From Gammaproteobacteria bacterium (lineage in GTDB: Bacteria; Pseudomonadota; Gammaproteobacteria; Steroidobacterales; GCA-2729495), in contig CP129466.1 in assembly GCA_030583605.1 (NCBI GenBank), positions 2,363,001-2,427,000 of the forward strand: a DNA stretch of 64,000 bases, read 5' to 3'. The notes beneath the pieces were generated by a model. It was not told the DNA's origin, did not search any database, and saw only the letters and a program-made list of their open reading frames with translations. Positions 44,458 to 56,328 of this stretch are shown here, one piece after another (the first letter of the stretch is position 1; the number at the start of each line of letters is the position of its first letter). The position numbers and the translations under genes were made by a program.

Positions 44458-45627
44458 CTAGCGCGCCCGCCGCTCGAGGTACGCAGCATCGATCGCCGCG
44501 AGCGAGGTCGTCCCGGCGAACTGCATGATCCGTTTCAGTTCCTCGCGCAGGATCACCAGCACGCGCGCCACGCCCTCCTCGCCGAACGCGCCGAGCCCCC
44601 AGAGATACGGCCGCCCGATGCAGATGGCGCTGGCGCCAAGCGCCAGCGCCTTGAAGATGTCCGTTCCGCGCCGGAACCCCCCGTCGATCAGCACCGGTAT
44701 CCGCCCGCCTGCCGCCGCCACCACCTCGGGCAGGCAATCGAGCGTCGCGCGCAGGCTCTCCTCCTGCCGGCCGCCGTGATTCGAGACGATGATCCCGTCC
44801 ACCCCGCGCGCCAACGCGAGCGCGGTATCTTCCCGCGTCACGATGCCCTTGAGCACGAACTTCATCTGCGTGCGCGAACGTAGCCAGTCGACCGCCTGCC
44901 AGTCGAGCGCGACATCGCCGACACGCGGCGGCCCGGGGTAACCCTCGAGGTTGCCGAGTCGCAGCGCCGATGGTGCGGCCCCTGCCTGCCCGGCGGCCCG
45001 CGCCCACCATTGTTCGCCTTCGCGGTTGCCGCGGGTGTTGGAATCCACGGTCAGCACCAGAACCCGGCAGCCCGCCTGCTCCGCATCGCCGATCAGCTTT
45101 TCGGTCAGGCGGCGGTCGGCTGACGCGTAGAGCTGGAACCAGGGCGGTCCGCCGGCACGCGCAATCTCGCCGATGCTGAAATTGCTGACGGTGGAACTGA
45201 TCAGCACGTTGCCCGCCTGCTTCGCGCCACGGGCGCTGGCGAGTTCACCGTCGGGATGGATGGACTGCTGGTTGCCGGCCGGCGCAAGCAGCAGCGGCAC
45301 GGCGAGCTGCTCGCCCAGCACCTCGCGCGTCATGTCGATGCGGCTCACGTCGACCAGGCGCCGGACGCGGATGGCCCAGTCGTCGAAGGCGTCGCGGTTC
45401 GCCTGCATGGTCTTGCCGTCGTCGGCACCGTTCACGATGAAATGCACGGTCGGCAGCCCGAGCTTGCTGCGCGCGACACGCTCGATCTGAAAGACATCGA
45501 GCGCCTCGCCGGCCGTGGCCGGTAGCGCCAGCTCCGGTCGCGCCAGGGCACGCAGCGGCAGCAGTCCGGCGAGTCCGGCCAGCCCCAACCCGAGTACCTC
45601 TCGTCGCTGGTGGTCTACGTCCTGCAC
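44458..45627 (-). CDS. Exported FMN-dependent alpha-hydroxy-acid oxidase/dehydrogenase
   Basis: About 389 residues from a GTG at 45627. The N-terminus has a twin-arginine-type signal (QRREVLGLGLAGLAGLLPLRA). The FMN TIM barrel has ISSTVSNFSIGEIA, GGPPWFQLYASADRRL, VLTVDSNTRGNRE, FVLKGIVTREDTALALARGVDGIIVSNHGGRQ (with the catalytic His) and PVLIDGGFRRGTDIFKALALGASAICIGRPYL. The family oxidises L-2-hydroxy acids such as lactate or glycolate. Export through Tat would let it fold with FMN in the cytoplasm. It is isolated and divergent from the pyruvate dehydrogenase gene. The exact substrate is unknown. Confidence 0.87.
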   Translation of the reverse strand: MQDVDHQRREVLGLGLAGLAGLLPLRALARPELALPATAGEALDVFQIERVARSKLGLPTVHFIVNGADDGKTMQANRDAFDDWAIRVRRLVDVSRIDMTREVLGEQLAVPLLLAPAGNQQSIHPDGELASARGAKQAGNVLISSTVSNFSIGEIARAGGPPWFQLYASADRRLTEKLIGDAEQAGCRVLVLTVDSNTRGNREGEQWWARAAGQAGAAPSALRLGNLEGYPGPPRVGDVALDWQAVDWLRSRTQMKFVLKGIVTREDTALALARGVDGIIVSNHGGRQEESLRATLDCLPEVVAAAGGRIPVLIDGGFRRGTDIFKALALGASAICIGRPYLWGLGAFGEEGVARVLVILREELKRIMQFAGTTSLAAIDAAYLERRAR

Positions 45628-45937
45628 GTGGCTGCCCGACGCCTCCGGTGTCGCTGACGAAGCGGATCGGACGCCAGCATGCCGTTGCCGGGGTTCGTCA
45701 CGCAACCCGGCGCCACAGCGCCTGCTGGCGAATCGCTGCAAATGACCACCGCACCAACATGCGTGGATTTCAACATGTTAGAACCTGATTCAGAACTGCT
45801 TCCTGATCGATGTCGCAAGCGCCGGTCCGCGTCCTCACCGCGGGGGCCCCGGCACGGCAACCCTTGGCGTAACCCCTCGTGCGCTGCAATATGGCCGCTT
45901 GCGCGCAGGTTCACAGGCTCGAACGGGATTCGCAGGC
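45628..45937. promoter_or_regulatory. Divergent region: FMN oxidase versus aceE
   Basis: A 310-bp region with no gene. A candidate aceE promoter has TTGGCG (45864-45869) and CAATAT (45887-45892) with 17-base spacing, about 46 bp before the aceE ATG. A perfect palindrome AACATGTT (45774-45781), within the near-symmetric TTCAACATGTTAGAA, may be an operator. Both are from inspection only. Confidence 0.4.
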
Positions 45938-48649
<2,712 letters not shown>

Positions 48650-48698
48650 GAAGACAACCGGGCTGCCCCGGTTCGGCGCGACAGCGCCAGAAGTTGAA

Positions 48699-48726
48699 GG
48701 GGGCGGCCGCCAGCGGCGCCGCCCCC
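48699..48726. terminator. GC-rich hairpin between convergent aceE and VPLPA-CTERM gene 1
   Basis: GGGGGCGGC (48699-48707) pairs with GCCGCCCCC (48718-48726). On the plus strand TGAGTCTT follows, on the minus strand TTCAACTTCT. It lies between two convergent stop codons and may stop transcription from both sides. Confidence 0.55.
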
Positions 48727-48754
48727 TGAGTCTTACGACGGTTCTACGACAGTC

Positions 48755-49483
48755 CTACGACAACCGCGCCGCCCGGCGCCGCAGCCAGCCGAACAGGCCG
48801 AGCGCGGAGCCAAACAGCCACACGGCGGCCGGAACCGGTACCGGTGAGGTCGTCAGCGTCGTCAGGGTGAACTTCTTCTGGATGAAGGCATCCTCGCCGG
48901 ACGCATCGGTGAAGGCGCGCAGCGTGTTCTGGATCGTGACCGCCATGTCGCTCGCCGCACCAGTGAACGCAGTGGCCGGATAGAGCCAGGCCGTGATGTC
49001 ATCGATCTGTGCGCCGCCGGTGTCACCGCTGACCGGGCCCCAGTTGACGAGGGTGCTGGTGCCATCGGAGGAGAGGATATTGCTGCGCGCCTGCGTATAG
49101 AGCGCCGCCCGCACCTGACCGTCGGTGATGATCTCGTAGTCGAACTCTTCGAAGGTCTTGAAGCTCGCGATCTCGTTATTGGGATCGACGGTGTACACCC
49201 GCGAGAAAATGAAGTTCGCCGTCGCCGTCACCCAGCCCGCGCCACCGCTGGACTGTGCCTTGAATACCGACGGCAGAAACTGCATGTCGTCGCCGACCAG
49301 CGACGGCGTGCCCGTCAGCGCAATCGCGGCCTGGGCATTGTCGTATTCGTAACAAACGTTGGGTCCGCAGGCCGTGATGATGGCGGCGTTCGCCGGTGCG
49401 GCACCAGCCAGCACCAAGGCGGCCAGCCACAGCGGACGGCGGGCAACACCTTGCAGGAGATGCACAGAGCGACTGCTGATCAC
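48755..49483 (-). CDS. VPLPA-CTERM-type exported protein, paralogue 1
   Basis: A 242-residue exported protein, start GTG 49483 after GGGGAGG. The signal peptide ends near APANAA. The C-terminal sorting signal is PVPVPAAVWLFGSALGLFGWLRRRA, a VPLPA-CTERM tail: short motif, helix, arginines, recognised by exosortase-type enzymes. The mature part begins CGPNVCYEYDNAQAAIAL, then LVGDDMQFLP and FIFSRVYTVDPNNEIASF. It is one of three tandem paralogues; paralogue 2 is very similar. Function is unknown; VPLPA/PEP-CTERM proteins are usually matrix or surface components. Confidence 0.85.
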   Translation of the reverse strand: MISSRSVHLLQGVARRPLWLAALVLAGAAPANAAIITACGPNVCYEYDNAQAAIALTGTPSLVGDDMQFLPSVFKAQSSGGAGWVTATANFIFSRVYTVDPNNEIASFKTFEEFDYEIITDGQVRAALYTQARSNILSSDGTSTLVNWGPVSGDTGGAQIDDITAWLYPATAFTGAASDMAVTIQNTLRAFTDASGEDAFIQKKFTLTTLTTSPVPVPAAVWLFGSALGLFGWLRRRAARLS

Positions 49484-49600
49484 GAGATCCTCCCCAGAGT
49501 ATTTCTGCTGTTTATTACCAGGACGCCTCTTCGGGCGGCATGGTCTGTTGGCTTAAACAGTGTTCTCGCCGGTAGCCTACCGGACCACTGGGATGGCCGG

Positions 49601-49620
49601 GTAGCCAATTTGTCATAATC
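49601..49620 (-). promoter_or_regulatory. Conserved element upstream of paralogue 1
   Basis: On the plus strand the sequence is GTAGCCAATTTGTCATAATC. It lies 118 bp before the GTG of paralogue 1 and matches the element at 50511-50530 in 16 of 20 positions. The equal distance to each start suggests a regulator site or promoter part. Confidence 0.5.
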
Positions 49621-49653
49621 AGCGCCTAAAACCTAAGGCTGCACCGGCGGCTT

Positions 49654-50391
49654 TCAGCCCCCTCGAACCGCCCTGCGCCGTATCCCACCAATCAGGCCAA
49701 GCGCAGAACCGAACAGCCACGCCGCAGCCGGCACCGGCACCACGTTGATGGAATCCCGCGTCACGGTCGACAGCGTGAATTTCTTCTGGATGAAGGCATC
49801 TTCGGCGAGCGCATCGGTGTAGGCGCGAATCGTGTTCTCGATCGTGATCTGCAGGTCGTTCGCCGCAGCGGCAAACATCGCTGCCGGGTACAGGTAGGCC
49901 GCGATATCGTCGACCTGCGCCCCACCCGTATCGCCGTTGACCGGGCCCCAGTTCACGGTGGTGCTGGTGTCATCGGTCAGAAGGATATTGCTGAGCGCCC
50001 GCGTGTAGAGCGTCGCGCTGACCTGGCCATCGGTAACGATCTCGTAGTCGAGTTCCTCCGCGGTGTGGAAGGTCGTGATCTCGTCATTGGGATCGACCGT
50101 GTAGACCCGCGCGAAAACGAAGCTCGCCGTCGCCGTCACCCAGCCTGCGCCACCGCTGGACTGCGCGCGAAACGCCGGCGGCAGAAACCGCATGTCGTCG
50201 CCAACCAGCGACGGCAGGCCCGTCAGGGCCACCGCCGCCTGGGCGTTGTCGTACTCGTAGCAGACGTTGGGTCCGCAGTCAGTGATGGTGGCAGCATTTG
50301 CCGGTACGGCACCGGCCAGCGCCAGAACGGCCAGCCACGCCAGATGACGACCACGATCGTGCAGCATCTGCACGGAACGATTGAATAGCAC
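49654..50391 (-). CDS. VPLPA-CTERM-type exported protein, paralogue 2
   Basis: A 245-residue protein from GTG 50391, placed after GGGAGG with 8-base spacing; the open frame continues upstream without signal features. Signal peptide ends near VPANAA; the sorting tail is VVPVPAAAWLFGSALGLIGGIRRRA. The mature region (CGPNVCYEYDNAQAAVAL, MRFLPPAFRAQSSGGAGWVTATASFVFARVYTVDPNDEI) is close to paralogue 1, with nearly identical VNWGPVNGDTGGAQVDDIAAYLYPA. Recent duplication is likely. It is a predicted exosortase substrate on the cell surface or in the matrix. Confidence 0.85.
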   Translation of the reverse strand: MLFNRSVQMLHDRGRHLAWLAVLALAGAVPANAATITDCGPNVCYEYDNAQAAVALTGLPSLVGDDMRFLPPAFRAQSSGGAGWVTATASFVFARVYTVDPNDEITTFHTAEELDYEIVTDGQVSATLYTRALSNILLTDDTSTTVNWGPVNGDTGGAQVDDIAAYLYPAAMFAAAANDLQITIENTIRAYTDALAEDAFIQKKFTLSTVTRDSINVVPVPAAAWLFGSALGLIGGIRRRAVRGG

Positions 50392-50510
50392 GACGTTTTC
50401 CTCCCCCGAAGGCGCTTGCGCCATTGACCGCCGGATACCTGGGCGCCGGCCTGGCCTGTGGTTTAGACGTATTCTTGGCAGGCATCATAGCGGACTGCAA
50501 CCGCCGTCAG

Positions 50511-50530
50511 GCAGCCGAGTTGTCATAATT
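50511..50530 (-). promoter_or_regulatory. Conserved element upstream of paralogue 2
   Basis: On the plus strand the sequence is GCAGCCGAGTTGTCATAATT, 120 bp before the GTG of paralogue 2. It matches the element at 49601-49620 at the same relative position. Confidence 0.5.
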
Positions 50531-50629
50531 CGCCGGCCCATTGCCGCCCGAACCCGGGCTCGACCGCCACCGTAGTGCGGTACCGGCGCAGGGGGCGGCC
50601 TCGCCCCGAGGCAGGCGGGCCTGTGTCAG

Positions 50630-51337
50630 TCAGGCGGTGTGGGCCACTCGCCGTACCCGGAACGCACCGAGTGCGGCTCCGGCAGTCACGAACAACCACA
50701 GGGCGCCGGGGAGCGGCACCGGCGCGCCGACCTCCGCCGTCACGATCAGGAACTTGTCCTGGATCCAGGCGAGGTCGCTGGATGCGGCTGTGCTGACCTG
50801 CAGCAGATTGCCGACGGTCACGCGAATATCGGTCGCCGGCGCCGCGAATGCGCCTGCCACGGACGCCAGGACATCGCGGCTCCACAGGAGCGCGCCCGAT
50901 GAGTCGCCGGCATCGCTGAACACGGCGGCAGCCGCGACCTCTTCGGCGGAGAGATTGCTCTTCACGCCGAGGTCGATACGGCTGGCCACCGTGCCGCTGC
51001 CGATGATCTCGTAATCGCCTTCTGCCAGCGCGCGCAGCGCAAGAATCTCGCCGCCCGCCGGGCTGTAGATCCGGTCGAACACGAAGCTGGCAGAGGCATC
51101 CGCAACGCTTGCGCCGCCGGCCGACGCCAGCCACAGGGCCGGCGGCAGGAACCGCATGGCATCGCCCACGAGCACGGGCGCGCCCAGGCTGCCGATGGCG
51201 GCCTGCGTCTCGTCATACTCGAAGCACAGGGTCGGGCCGCACTCGATCACCATGGCGCGCGCCGCCGCAAACGGGCCAGCCAGCAACGCCAGCACGCCGA
51301 TCGAGAGGACAAAGCGAGAACGCAGCAATCGATGCAT
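50630..51337 (-). CDS. VPLPA-CTERM-type exported protein, paralogue 3 (divergent)
   Basis: A 235-residue protein from the ATG at 51337, after AGGGAAGG; the long open frame upstream has no signal sequence at its start. Signal peptide VLSIGVLALLAGPFAAARA. The mature protein begins CGPTLCFEYDETQAAIGSLG and keeps the MRFLPPALW and SASFVFDRIYSPAGGEI blocks, but is more diverged than paralogues 1 and 2. The tail APVPLPGALWLFVTAGAALGAFRVRR is a canonical VPLPA-CTERM signal. Whole unit points the same way as paralogues 1 and 2. Confidence 0.83.
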   Translation of the reverse strand: MHRLLRSRFVLSIGVLALLAGPFAAARAMVIECGPTLCFEYDETQAAIGSLGAPVLVGDAMRFLPPALWLASAGGASVADASASFVFDRIYSPAGGEILALRALAEGDYEIIGSGTVASRIDLGVKSNLSAEEVAAAAVFSDAGDSSGALLWSRDVLASVAGAFAAPATDIRVTVGNLLQVSTAASSDLAWIQDKFLIVTAEVGAPVPLPGALWLFVTAGAALGAFRVRRVAHTA

Positions 51338-51713
51338 GTGGCCTTCCCTGGCAAATGCCGCACCCTGCCGGATGCGACGTGAACCCGCGGTTGTTCGTGT
51401 GCTGCGGGCCTGTGAGTTGTGGACGGCATTGTAGTCAGCGCGCAGTGCCCGCCGCCAGCGTGTTTTCACAATAAGCACGACCTGCGTCCGGGAAACCGCA
51501 GCGATTGCGGGAAACGCACGCCGTTTCAACCGCAACGCGTACCGGGGCGTATCGCTGCGGCCGGTGTCGCGCGACGGCGCAGCCGGCCGCAGTGGGTCAA
51601 CCGCGCAGCAGTGCCATCGCGGAGCGTTCCGGCTGACACCCGGGACCGTGCACAACACGCTGGCGTTATCCTTGTTGCCCACCGCCGCAACCGGCGCACC
51701 GGCCAGCCGCGTC
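51338..51713. other. Divergent region: VPLPA paralogue 3 versus propionyl-CoA operon
   Basis: A 376-bp region with no convincing gene. Around 51453-51475 a minus-strand version of the TTAnnTGAnAA element (plus-strand GCCAGCGTGTTTTCACAATAAG) lies about 120 bp before paralogue 3, matching the elements of the other two. The operon promoter to the right was not clear: I saw no convincing -35/-10 pair and no B12-riboswitch box. Confidence 0.45.
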
Positions 51714-53246
51714 ATGAATGACAACCTGTTTGCACACTTCGCCCGCGCTTTTCCGGCCGACCGGCGCGCGCCCCTGCTGGTCACGCCGCCGGGCGCGGCC
51801 TTCAGCTACGCGGACATGGAGCAACACTGCGCAGCGCTCGCTGTGCGGCTCGCCGGACTCGGCCTGGTCGCGGGCGACCGGGTCACGGTGCAAGTGGCGA
51901 AGTCGCCGCAGGCGGTCTGGCTCTATCTCGCCTGCCTGCGCGGCGGCTACGTGTTTCACCCGCTGAACGATGCCTACCAGAAAGACGAGATTGCATGGCT
52001 GGTGACCGATGCTGCGCCGGCGCTCGCGGTCTGCGACCCCGCCCGCGAGACCCTGTTCCGTGCGCTGCTCCCGGCCGGCTGCCGGCTGCTCACCCTCGGC
52101 GCGGACGGCGAAGGCACACTGGCAACGGACGGCCGTACCGCTTCAGGCGCACCGCCCCTGGTGCACCGGCGGGCGGACGATCCGGCCATTCTTTTATATA
52201 CCTCCGGCACCACCGGCCGCCCCAAGGGCGCCGTCATCAGCCACGGCAACCTCAGCGCGAATGTCATGGACCTGGTTGCGGCCTGGGGCTTCACCGCGGC
52301 AGACCGGCTCCTGCACGCGCTGCCGCTGCATCACGCGCACGGCCTGTTCGTGGGACTCGGTTGCGCACTCGCGAGCGGCGCCAGCCTGGCCTTCCTGCCG
52401 CGATTCGATGCCAGTGCCGTGCTTGCCGTGCTGCCCGACTGCAGCGTCATGATGGGCGTACCGACCTACTACACCCGGCTGTTGCGCGAGTCCGGCCTCG
52501 ACCGGGAACGCTGCCGTCACATGCGGCTGTTCATTTCCGGCTCTGCGCCCCTCCCGCCGACGACCTTCGCTGCATTCAGGGAGCGCACCGGCCACGAGTT
52601 GCTCGAACGGTACGGCATGACCGAGACGGGCATGATCTGCAGCAACCCGCTGCACGGACAGCGGCGCGCGGGAAGTGTCGGCCGGTCGCTGCCCGGCGTG
52701 ACGGTGCGCGTAGTCGGCGCGCACGGGAAGCTGTTGGCATCCGGGGAGATCGGCGAAGTCGAAGTGTCCGGAGCCAATGTCTTTCACGGCTACTGGCGTC
52801 ATGCCGGCGGGAGGGCCGATACCTTCACCGATGACGGCTTCTTTCGCACCGGTGACCAGGGCTGGATCAGCGCGGACGGCTACCTGACCCTCAGCGGCCG
52901 GAGCAAGGACCTGATCATCACCGGTGGGCTCAACGTCTATCCGCGCGAGGTCGAAAATGCGATCGATGGCCTGCCCGGCGTAGCCGAGTCGGCGGTCGTG
53001 GGCGTCCCGCATCCGGATTTCGGCGAGGCGGTAATCGCCGCAGTCGTCGCCGGCCCGGGAGCCGGACCCGGCGAAGCCGGTATCATCGCGGGCGTAAAAG
53101 AGCAGCTGGCGGGCTTCAAGGTACCCAAGCGGGTATTCATGCTGGCGGAATTGCCGCGCAACTCGATGGGCAAGGTCGAAAAGACTGCACTGCGTACGCG
53201 CTATGCGCACACCTTCCGCGACGGAGGCGACTTAAACGATGACTGA
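51714..53246 (+). CDS. matB: Malonyl-CoA/methylmalonyl-CoA synthetase (MatB-type acyl-CoA ligase)
   Basis: A 510-residue ANL-superfamily ligase. The P-loop is LLYTSGTTGRPKGAVISHGNL. The MatB-like signature LPLHHAHGLFVGLGCALASGASLAFLPRFD follows, then ERYGMTETGMICSNPLHGQRRAGSVGRSLPGV. The A8 hinge is GYLTLSGRSKDLIITGGLNVYPREVE, and the catalytic Lys lies in PRNSMGKVEK. MatB activates malonate and methylmalonate to CoA thioesters. ATG 51714 begins the conserved part. It heads a seven-gene operon for methylmalonyl-CoA metabolism, so methylmalonate is a plausible substrate. Confidence 0.88.
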   Translation: MNDNLFAHFARAFPADRRAPLLVTPPGAAFSYADMEQHCAALAVRLAGLGLVAGDRVTVQVAKSPQAVWLYLACLRGGYVFHPLNDAYQKDEIAWLVTDAAPALAVCDPARETLFRALLPAGCRLLTLGADGEGTLATDGRTASGAPPLVHRRADDPAILLYTSGTTGRPKGAVISHGNLSANVMDLVAAWGFTAADRLLHALPLHHAHGLFVGLGCALASGASLAFLPRFDASAVLAVLPDCSVMMGVPTYYTRLLRESGLDRERCRHMRLFISGSAPLPPTTFAAFRERTGHELLERYGMTETGMICSNPLHGQRRAGSVGRSLPGVTVRVVGAHGKLLASGEIGEVEVSGANVFHGYWRHAGGRADTFTDDGFFRTGDQGWISADGYLTLSGRSKDLIITGGLNVYPREVENAIDGLPGVAESAVVGVPHPDFGEAVIAAVVAGPGAGPGEAGIIAGVKEQLAGFKVPKRVFMLAELPRNSMGKVEKTALRTRYAHTFRDGGDLNDD

Positions 53247-54153
53247 CATGCCGGAACGCAAGCCGGGCTCCGGCCCGGTGCAGCCGCGTCGCTCGGCGTT
53301 GTACGTGCCAGGTTCGAACGCGCGCGCCCTGGAAAAGGCGCAGCGGCTCGCCGCCGATGCGGTCATCATCGATCTCGAGGATGCGGTGGCGCCCGGCGCC
53401 AAGCTGGCCGCACGGCTCGCCGCGGTCGAAGCCGCGGCGAGCGGTGGCTTCGGCGGACGCGAGGTGGTGATACGCGTGAACGGGCTCGACACCGCGTGGG
53501 GAGCGGACGACATCGCAGCCGTCGCCGGCAGTGCCGCCGACGCGGTGCTGTTCCCGAAGATGGACGACACGGCTTCGCTGCATGCCGCGATCGGCTGGCT
53601 CGACCGTGCCGGCGGCAGCGCCATGCCGGTCTGGGTGATGGCGGAGACACCGCGCTCGGTGCTCGCCATCGAGGCCATCGCGAGCCTCGCGCCGCGGGTG
53701 GCAGTCATCGTCATGGGCACGGCCGACCTGGCCAAAGCGCTGCGCCTGCCGCCCGACCCGCAACGCCTCGGTCTGCTGCCGGCTCTCAGCCACTGCGTGC
53801 TGGCGGCCCGGGCCCGGGGTGTTGATATACTGGACGGGATTTTCGCGGAGTTTCGCAACCCGTCGGGGTTCCGGGATGCCTGCCGGCAAGGCAAGGCACT
53901 CGGCTTCGACGGCAAGACGCTCATCCACCCGGACCAGATCGCCGCGGCCAACGAGATCTTCGGGGTCTCGGCCGACGAGGCCGCCGCGGCCAGTCAGCTC
54001 GTCGCAGCGTGGGAGGCGGCGGCAGCAGCCGACCAGGGGATTGCGGTACTCGACGGTCGCATGGTCGAGCGACTGCACGCGGAAGAGGCCCGCCGGATCC
54101 TGGCCTTGCACCAGGCGGTCGGGGAGCGCGCGGTGCAGGACAGGAAGACATGA
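53239..54153 (+). CDS. CitE-like HpcH/HpaI-family lyase
   Basis: A 304-residue CitE-family TIM-barrel protein: [34 protein letters not shown] (metal-binding acidic loop), [36 protein letters not shown] and [17 protein letters not shown]. Relatives include citrate lyase beta subunit, malyl-CoA and methylmalyl-CoA lyases, and thioesterases. The start overlaps the matB end by 8 bp. No citrate lyase alpha/gamma partner is present, so it is more likely an acyl-CoA lyase (malyl- or methylmalyl-CoA) or thioesterase in this pathway. Confidence 0.83.
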   Translation: MTDMPERKPGSGPVQPRRSALYVPGSNARALEKAQRLAADAVIIDLEDAVAPGAKLAARLAAVEAAASGGFGGREVVIRVNGLDTAWGADDIAAVAGSAADAVLFPKMDDTASLHAAIGWLDRAGGSAMPVWVMAETPRSVLAIEAIASLAPRVAVIVMGTADLAKALRLPPDPQRLGLLPALSHCVLAARARGVDILDGIFAEFRNPSGFRDACRQGKALGFDGKTLIHPDQIAAANEIFGVSADEAAAASQLVAAWEAAAAADQGIAVLDGRMVERLHAEEARRILALHQAVGERAVQDRKT

Positions 54154-56294
54154 CAGGTTTCGCGAAACGCACGCTCGCCGACTGGGAACGACTCGCCGCC
54201 CGTGAAAACGGCGGGCACCCCCCGGCCGAGATGGCCTGGCAGACCCCGGAGGGCATCGCGGTCAAGCCGCTGTACAGCGCCGCGGACCTCGCCCGGCTCG
54301 AGCATCTCGATGCCCTCCCCGGCTTCGCGCCGTACGTGCGCGGTCCGCGCGCCACCATGTACGCGGTTCGGCCCTGGACGGTGCGCCAGTACGCCGGCTT
54401 CTCGACGGCCGAAGAATCCAACGCCTTCTACCGGCGCAACCTCGCCGCCGGCCAGACCGGGCTGTCGGTCGCCTTCGACCTGCCCACGCACCGCGGCTAC
54501 GACTCCGACCACCCGCGTGTGGTGGGCGATGTCGGCAAAGCCGGCGTCGCCATCGACACCGTCGAAGACATGAAGATCCTGTTCGACCAGATCCCGCTCG
54601 ACCGCATGTCGGTGTCCATGACGATGAACGGCGCGGTCCTGCCGGTGATGGCCATGTACGTGGTGGCGGCCGAGGAACAGGGTGTCGGGCAGGCGGCGCT
54701 CGCCGGGACCCTGCAGAACGACATCCTCAAGGAGTTCATGGTCCGCAACACCTACATCTACCCGCCGGCGCCTTCGATGCGCATCGTGGCCGACATCATC
54801 GGCTACACGGCCCGGCACATGCCGAAGTTCAATCCGATCTCGATCTCCGGCTATCACATGCAGGAGGCCGGCGCGACCTGCGTGCAGGAACTCGGCTTCA
54901 CCATCGCCGACGGCATCGAGTACGTGCGGGCGGCGATCGCGAGCGGGCTCGCGGTGGACGAGTTCGCGCCACGACTGTCGTTTTTCTTCGGCATCGGCAT
55001 GAACTTCTTCATGGAAGTGGCCAAGCTGCGCGCGGCACGCCTGCTCTGGGCGCAGCTCATGCAGGAGCTCTTCCAGCCGCAGGACCCGCGCTCGCTCATG
55101 CTGCGTACCCACTGCCAGACCTCCGGCGTCAGCCTGACCAGCCGCGACCCCTACAACAACGTGATCCGCACCACGATCGAGGCGCTGGCCGCGGTCCTCG
55201 GTGGCACGCAGTCGCTGCACACCAATTCGTTCGACGAAGCGCTGGCCCTGCCGACGCCGTTCTCCGCACACATCGCCCGCAACACGCAACTGGTGATCCA
55301 GGAAGAGACCGCCGTGACCCGTGTCGTGGATCCGCTCGCCGGCTCCTACTACGTCGAGCATCTCACCGCCTCGCTCGCGGGCGAGGCCCGCAAGCTGATC
55401 GACGAGGTCGAGCAGCTCGGCGGCATGACACGGGCGGTGGAATCCGGCATGCCGAAGATGCGCATCGAGCAGTCGGCGGCGCTGCGCCAGGCCCGGATCG
55501 ACCGCGGTGAAGAGGTGATCGTCGGCGTCAACCGCTACGAACGCGAAGACGAGCCGGAAATCGAGGTCCTCGACATCGACAACACGGCGGTGCGCAAGGC
55601 GCAGGTCGGGCGGCTGCAGCAGGTGCGCGCCACGCGTGACCGCGGAGCCTGCGAGGCAGCGCTGGCCGCACTGACCCGGGCGGCGGAAGAAAACCGCGGC
55701 AACCTGCTGGAACTGGCTATCGCCGCCGCTCGCTCCAGGGCGAGCGTCGGCGAGATCTCCGATGCGCTCGAGAAGGTGTTCGGACGCCATCGGGCGTTGA
55801 TTCATTCCATCAGCGGAGTGTACGGATCCGTGTACGAAGGTGACGAAGGCTTCGCGCGCGTCAAGCAGGAGGTCGAGCACTTCGCGCGCCGCACCGGCCG
55901 CCGCCCGCGGCTGCTGGTTGCCAAGCTCGGCCAGGACGGGCATGACCGCGGCGCCAAGGTGATCGCAACGGCATTCGCGGACCTCGGCTTCGACGTGGAC
56001 ATCGGCCCGCTGTTCCAGACGCCCGAGGAGGCCGCGCGCCACGCGATCGAGAACGACGTGCACGTGGTCGGCGTCTCCTCCCAGGCGGCCGGCCACAAGA
56101 CGCTGGTGCCGCAGTTGACCGCGGAACTCGCCCGCCAGGGTGGCGGCGACATCCTCGTGGTGTGCGGCGGCGTCATCCCGCCGCAGGACCACGCCATGCT
56201 CAAGGATGCCGGAGTTGCCGCGATTTTCGGGCCCGGCACCAATGTCCTGGTGTCGGCCGGCCAGGTACTGGAACTGCTCAAGGCAACATCCTGA
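54150..56294 (+). CDS. Methylmalonyl-CoA mutase, single-chain (large subunit)
   Basis: A 714-residue mutase that interconverts (R)-methylmalonyl-CoA and succinyl-CoA. The N-terminal TIM barrel has [34 protein letters not shown] (substrate pocket with Tyr), [47 protein letters not shown], and [14 protein letters not shown]. The C-terminal B12-binding domain has [15 protein letters not shown] (DxHxxG at about 595-600). ATG 54150 overlaps the preceding stop. The length and sequence fit the catalytic homodimer-type or alpha subunit; no separate beta subunit is in the operon. MeaB nearby would protect or reload it. Confidence 0.95.
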   Translation: MTGFAKRTLADWERLAARENGGHPPAEMAWQTPEGIAVKPLYSAADLARLEHLDALPGFAPYVRGPRATMYAVRPWTVRQYAGFSTAEESNAFYRRNLAAGQTGLSVAFDLPTHRGYDSDHPRVVGDVGKAGVAIDTVEDMKILFDQIPLDRMSVSMTMNGAVLPVMAMYVVAAEEQGVGQAALAGTLQNDILKEFMVRNTYIYPPAPSMRIVADIIGYTARHMPKFNPISISGYHMQEAGATCVQELGFTIADGIEYVRAAIASGLAVDEFAPRLSFFFGIGMNFFMEVAKLRAARLLWAQLMQELFQPQDPRSLMLRTHCQTSGVSLTSRDPYNNVIRTTIEALAAVLGGTQSLHTNSFDEALALPTPFSAHIARNTQLVIQEETAVTRVVDPLAGSYYVEHLTASLAGEARKLIDEVEQLGGMTRAVESGMPKMRIEQSAALRQARIDRGEEVIVGVNRYEREDEPEIEVLDIDNTAVRKAQVGRLQQVRATRDRGACEAALAALTRAAEENRGNLLELAIAAARSRASVGEISDALEKVFGRHRALIHSISGVYGSVYEGDEGFARVKQEVEHFARRTGRRPRLLVAKLGQDGHDRGAKVIATAFADLGFDVDIGPLFQTPEEAARHAIENDVHVVGVSSQAAGHKTLVPQLTAELARQGGGDILVVCGGVIPPQDHAMLKDAGVAAIFGPGTNVLVSAGQVLELLKATS

Positions 56295-56328
56295 TCGGTG
56301 CCGCGGACCGGCGCCGGGAGAAAGATGC

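Noticed and set aside
48734..48762. Three TACGAC motifs at 11-base steps
   Set aside because: Too short and partly inside the stop region of VPLPA paralogue 1; likely chance or codon repetition.
51338..51713. B12-riboswitch before the mutase operon
   Set aside because: The region was read for the B12 box and its surrounding helices; no convincing match was seen.
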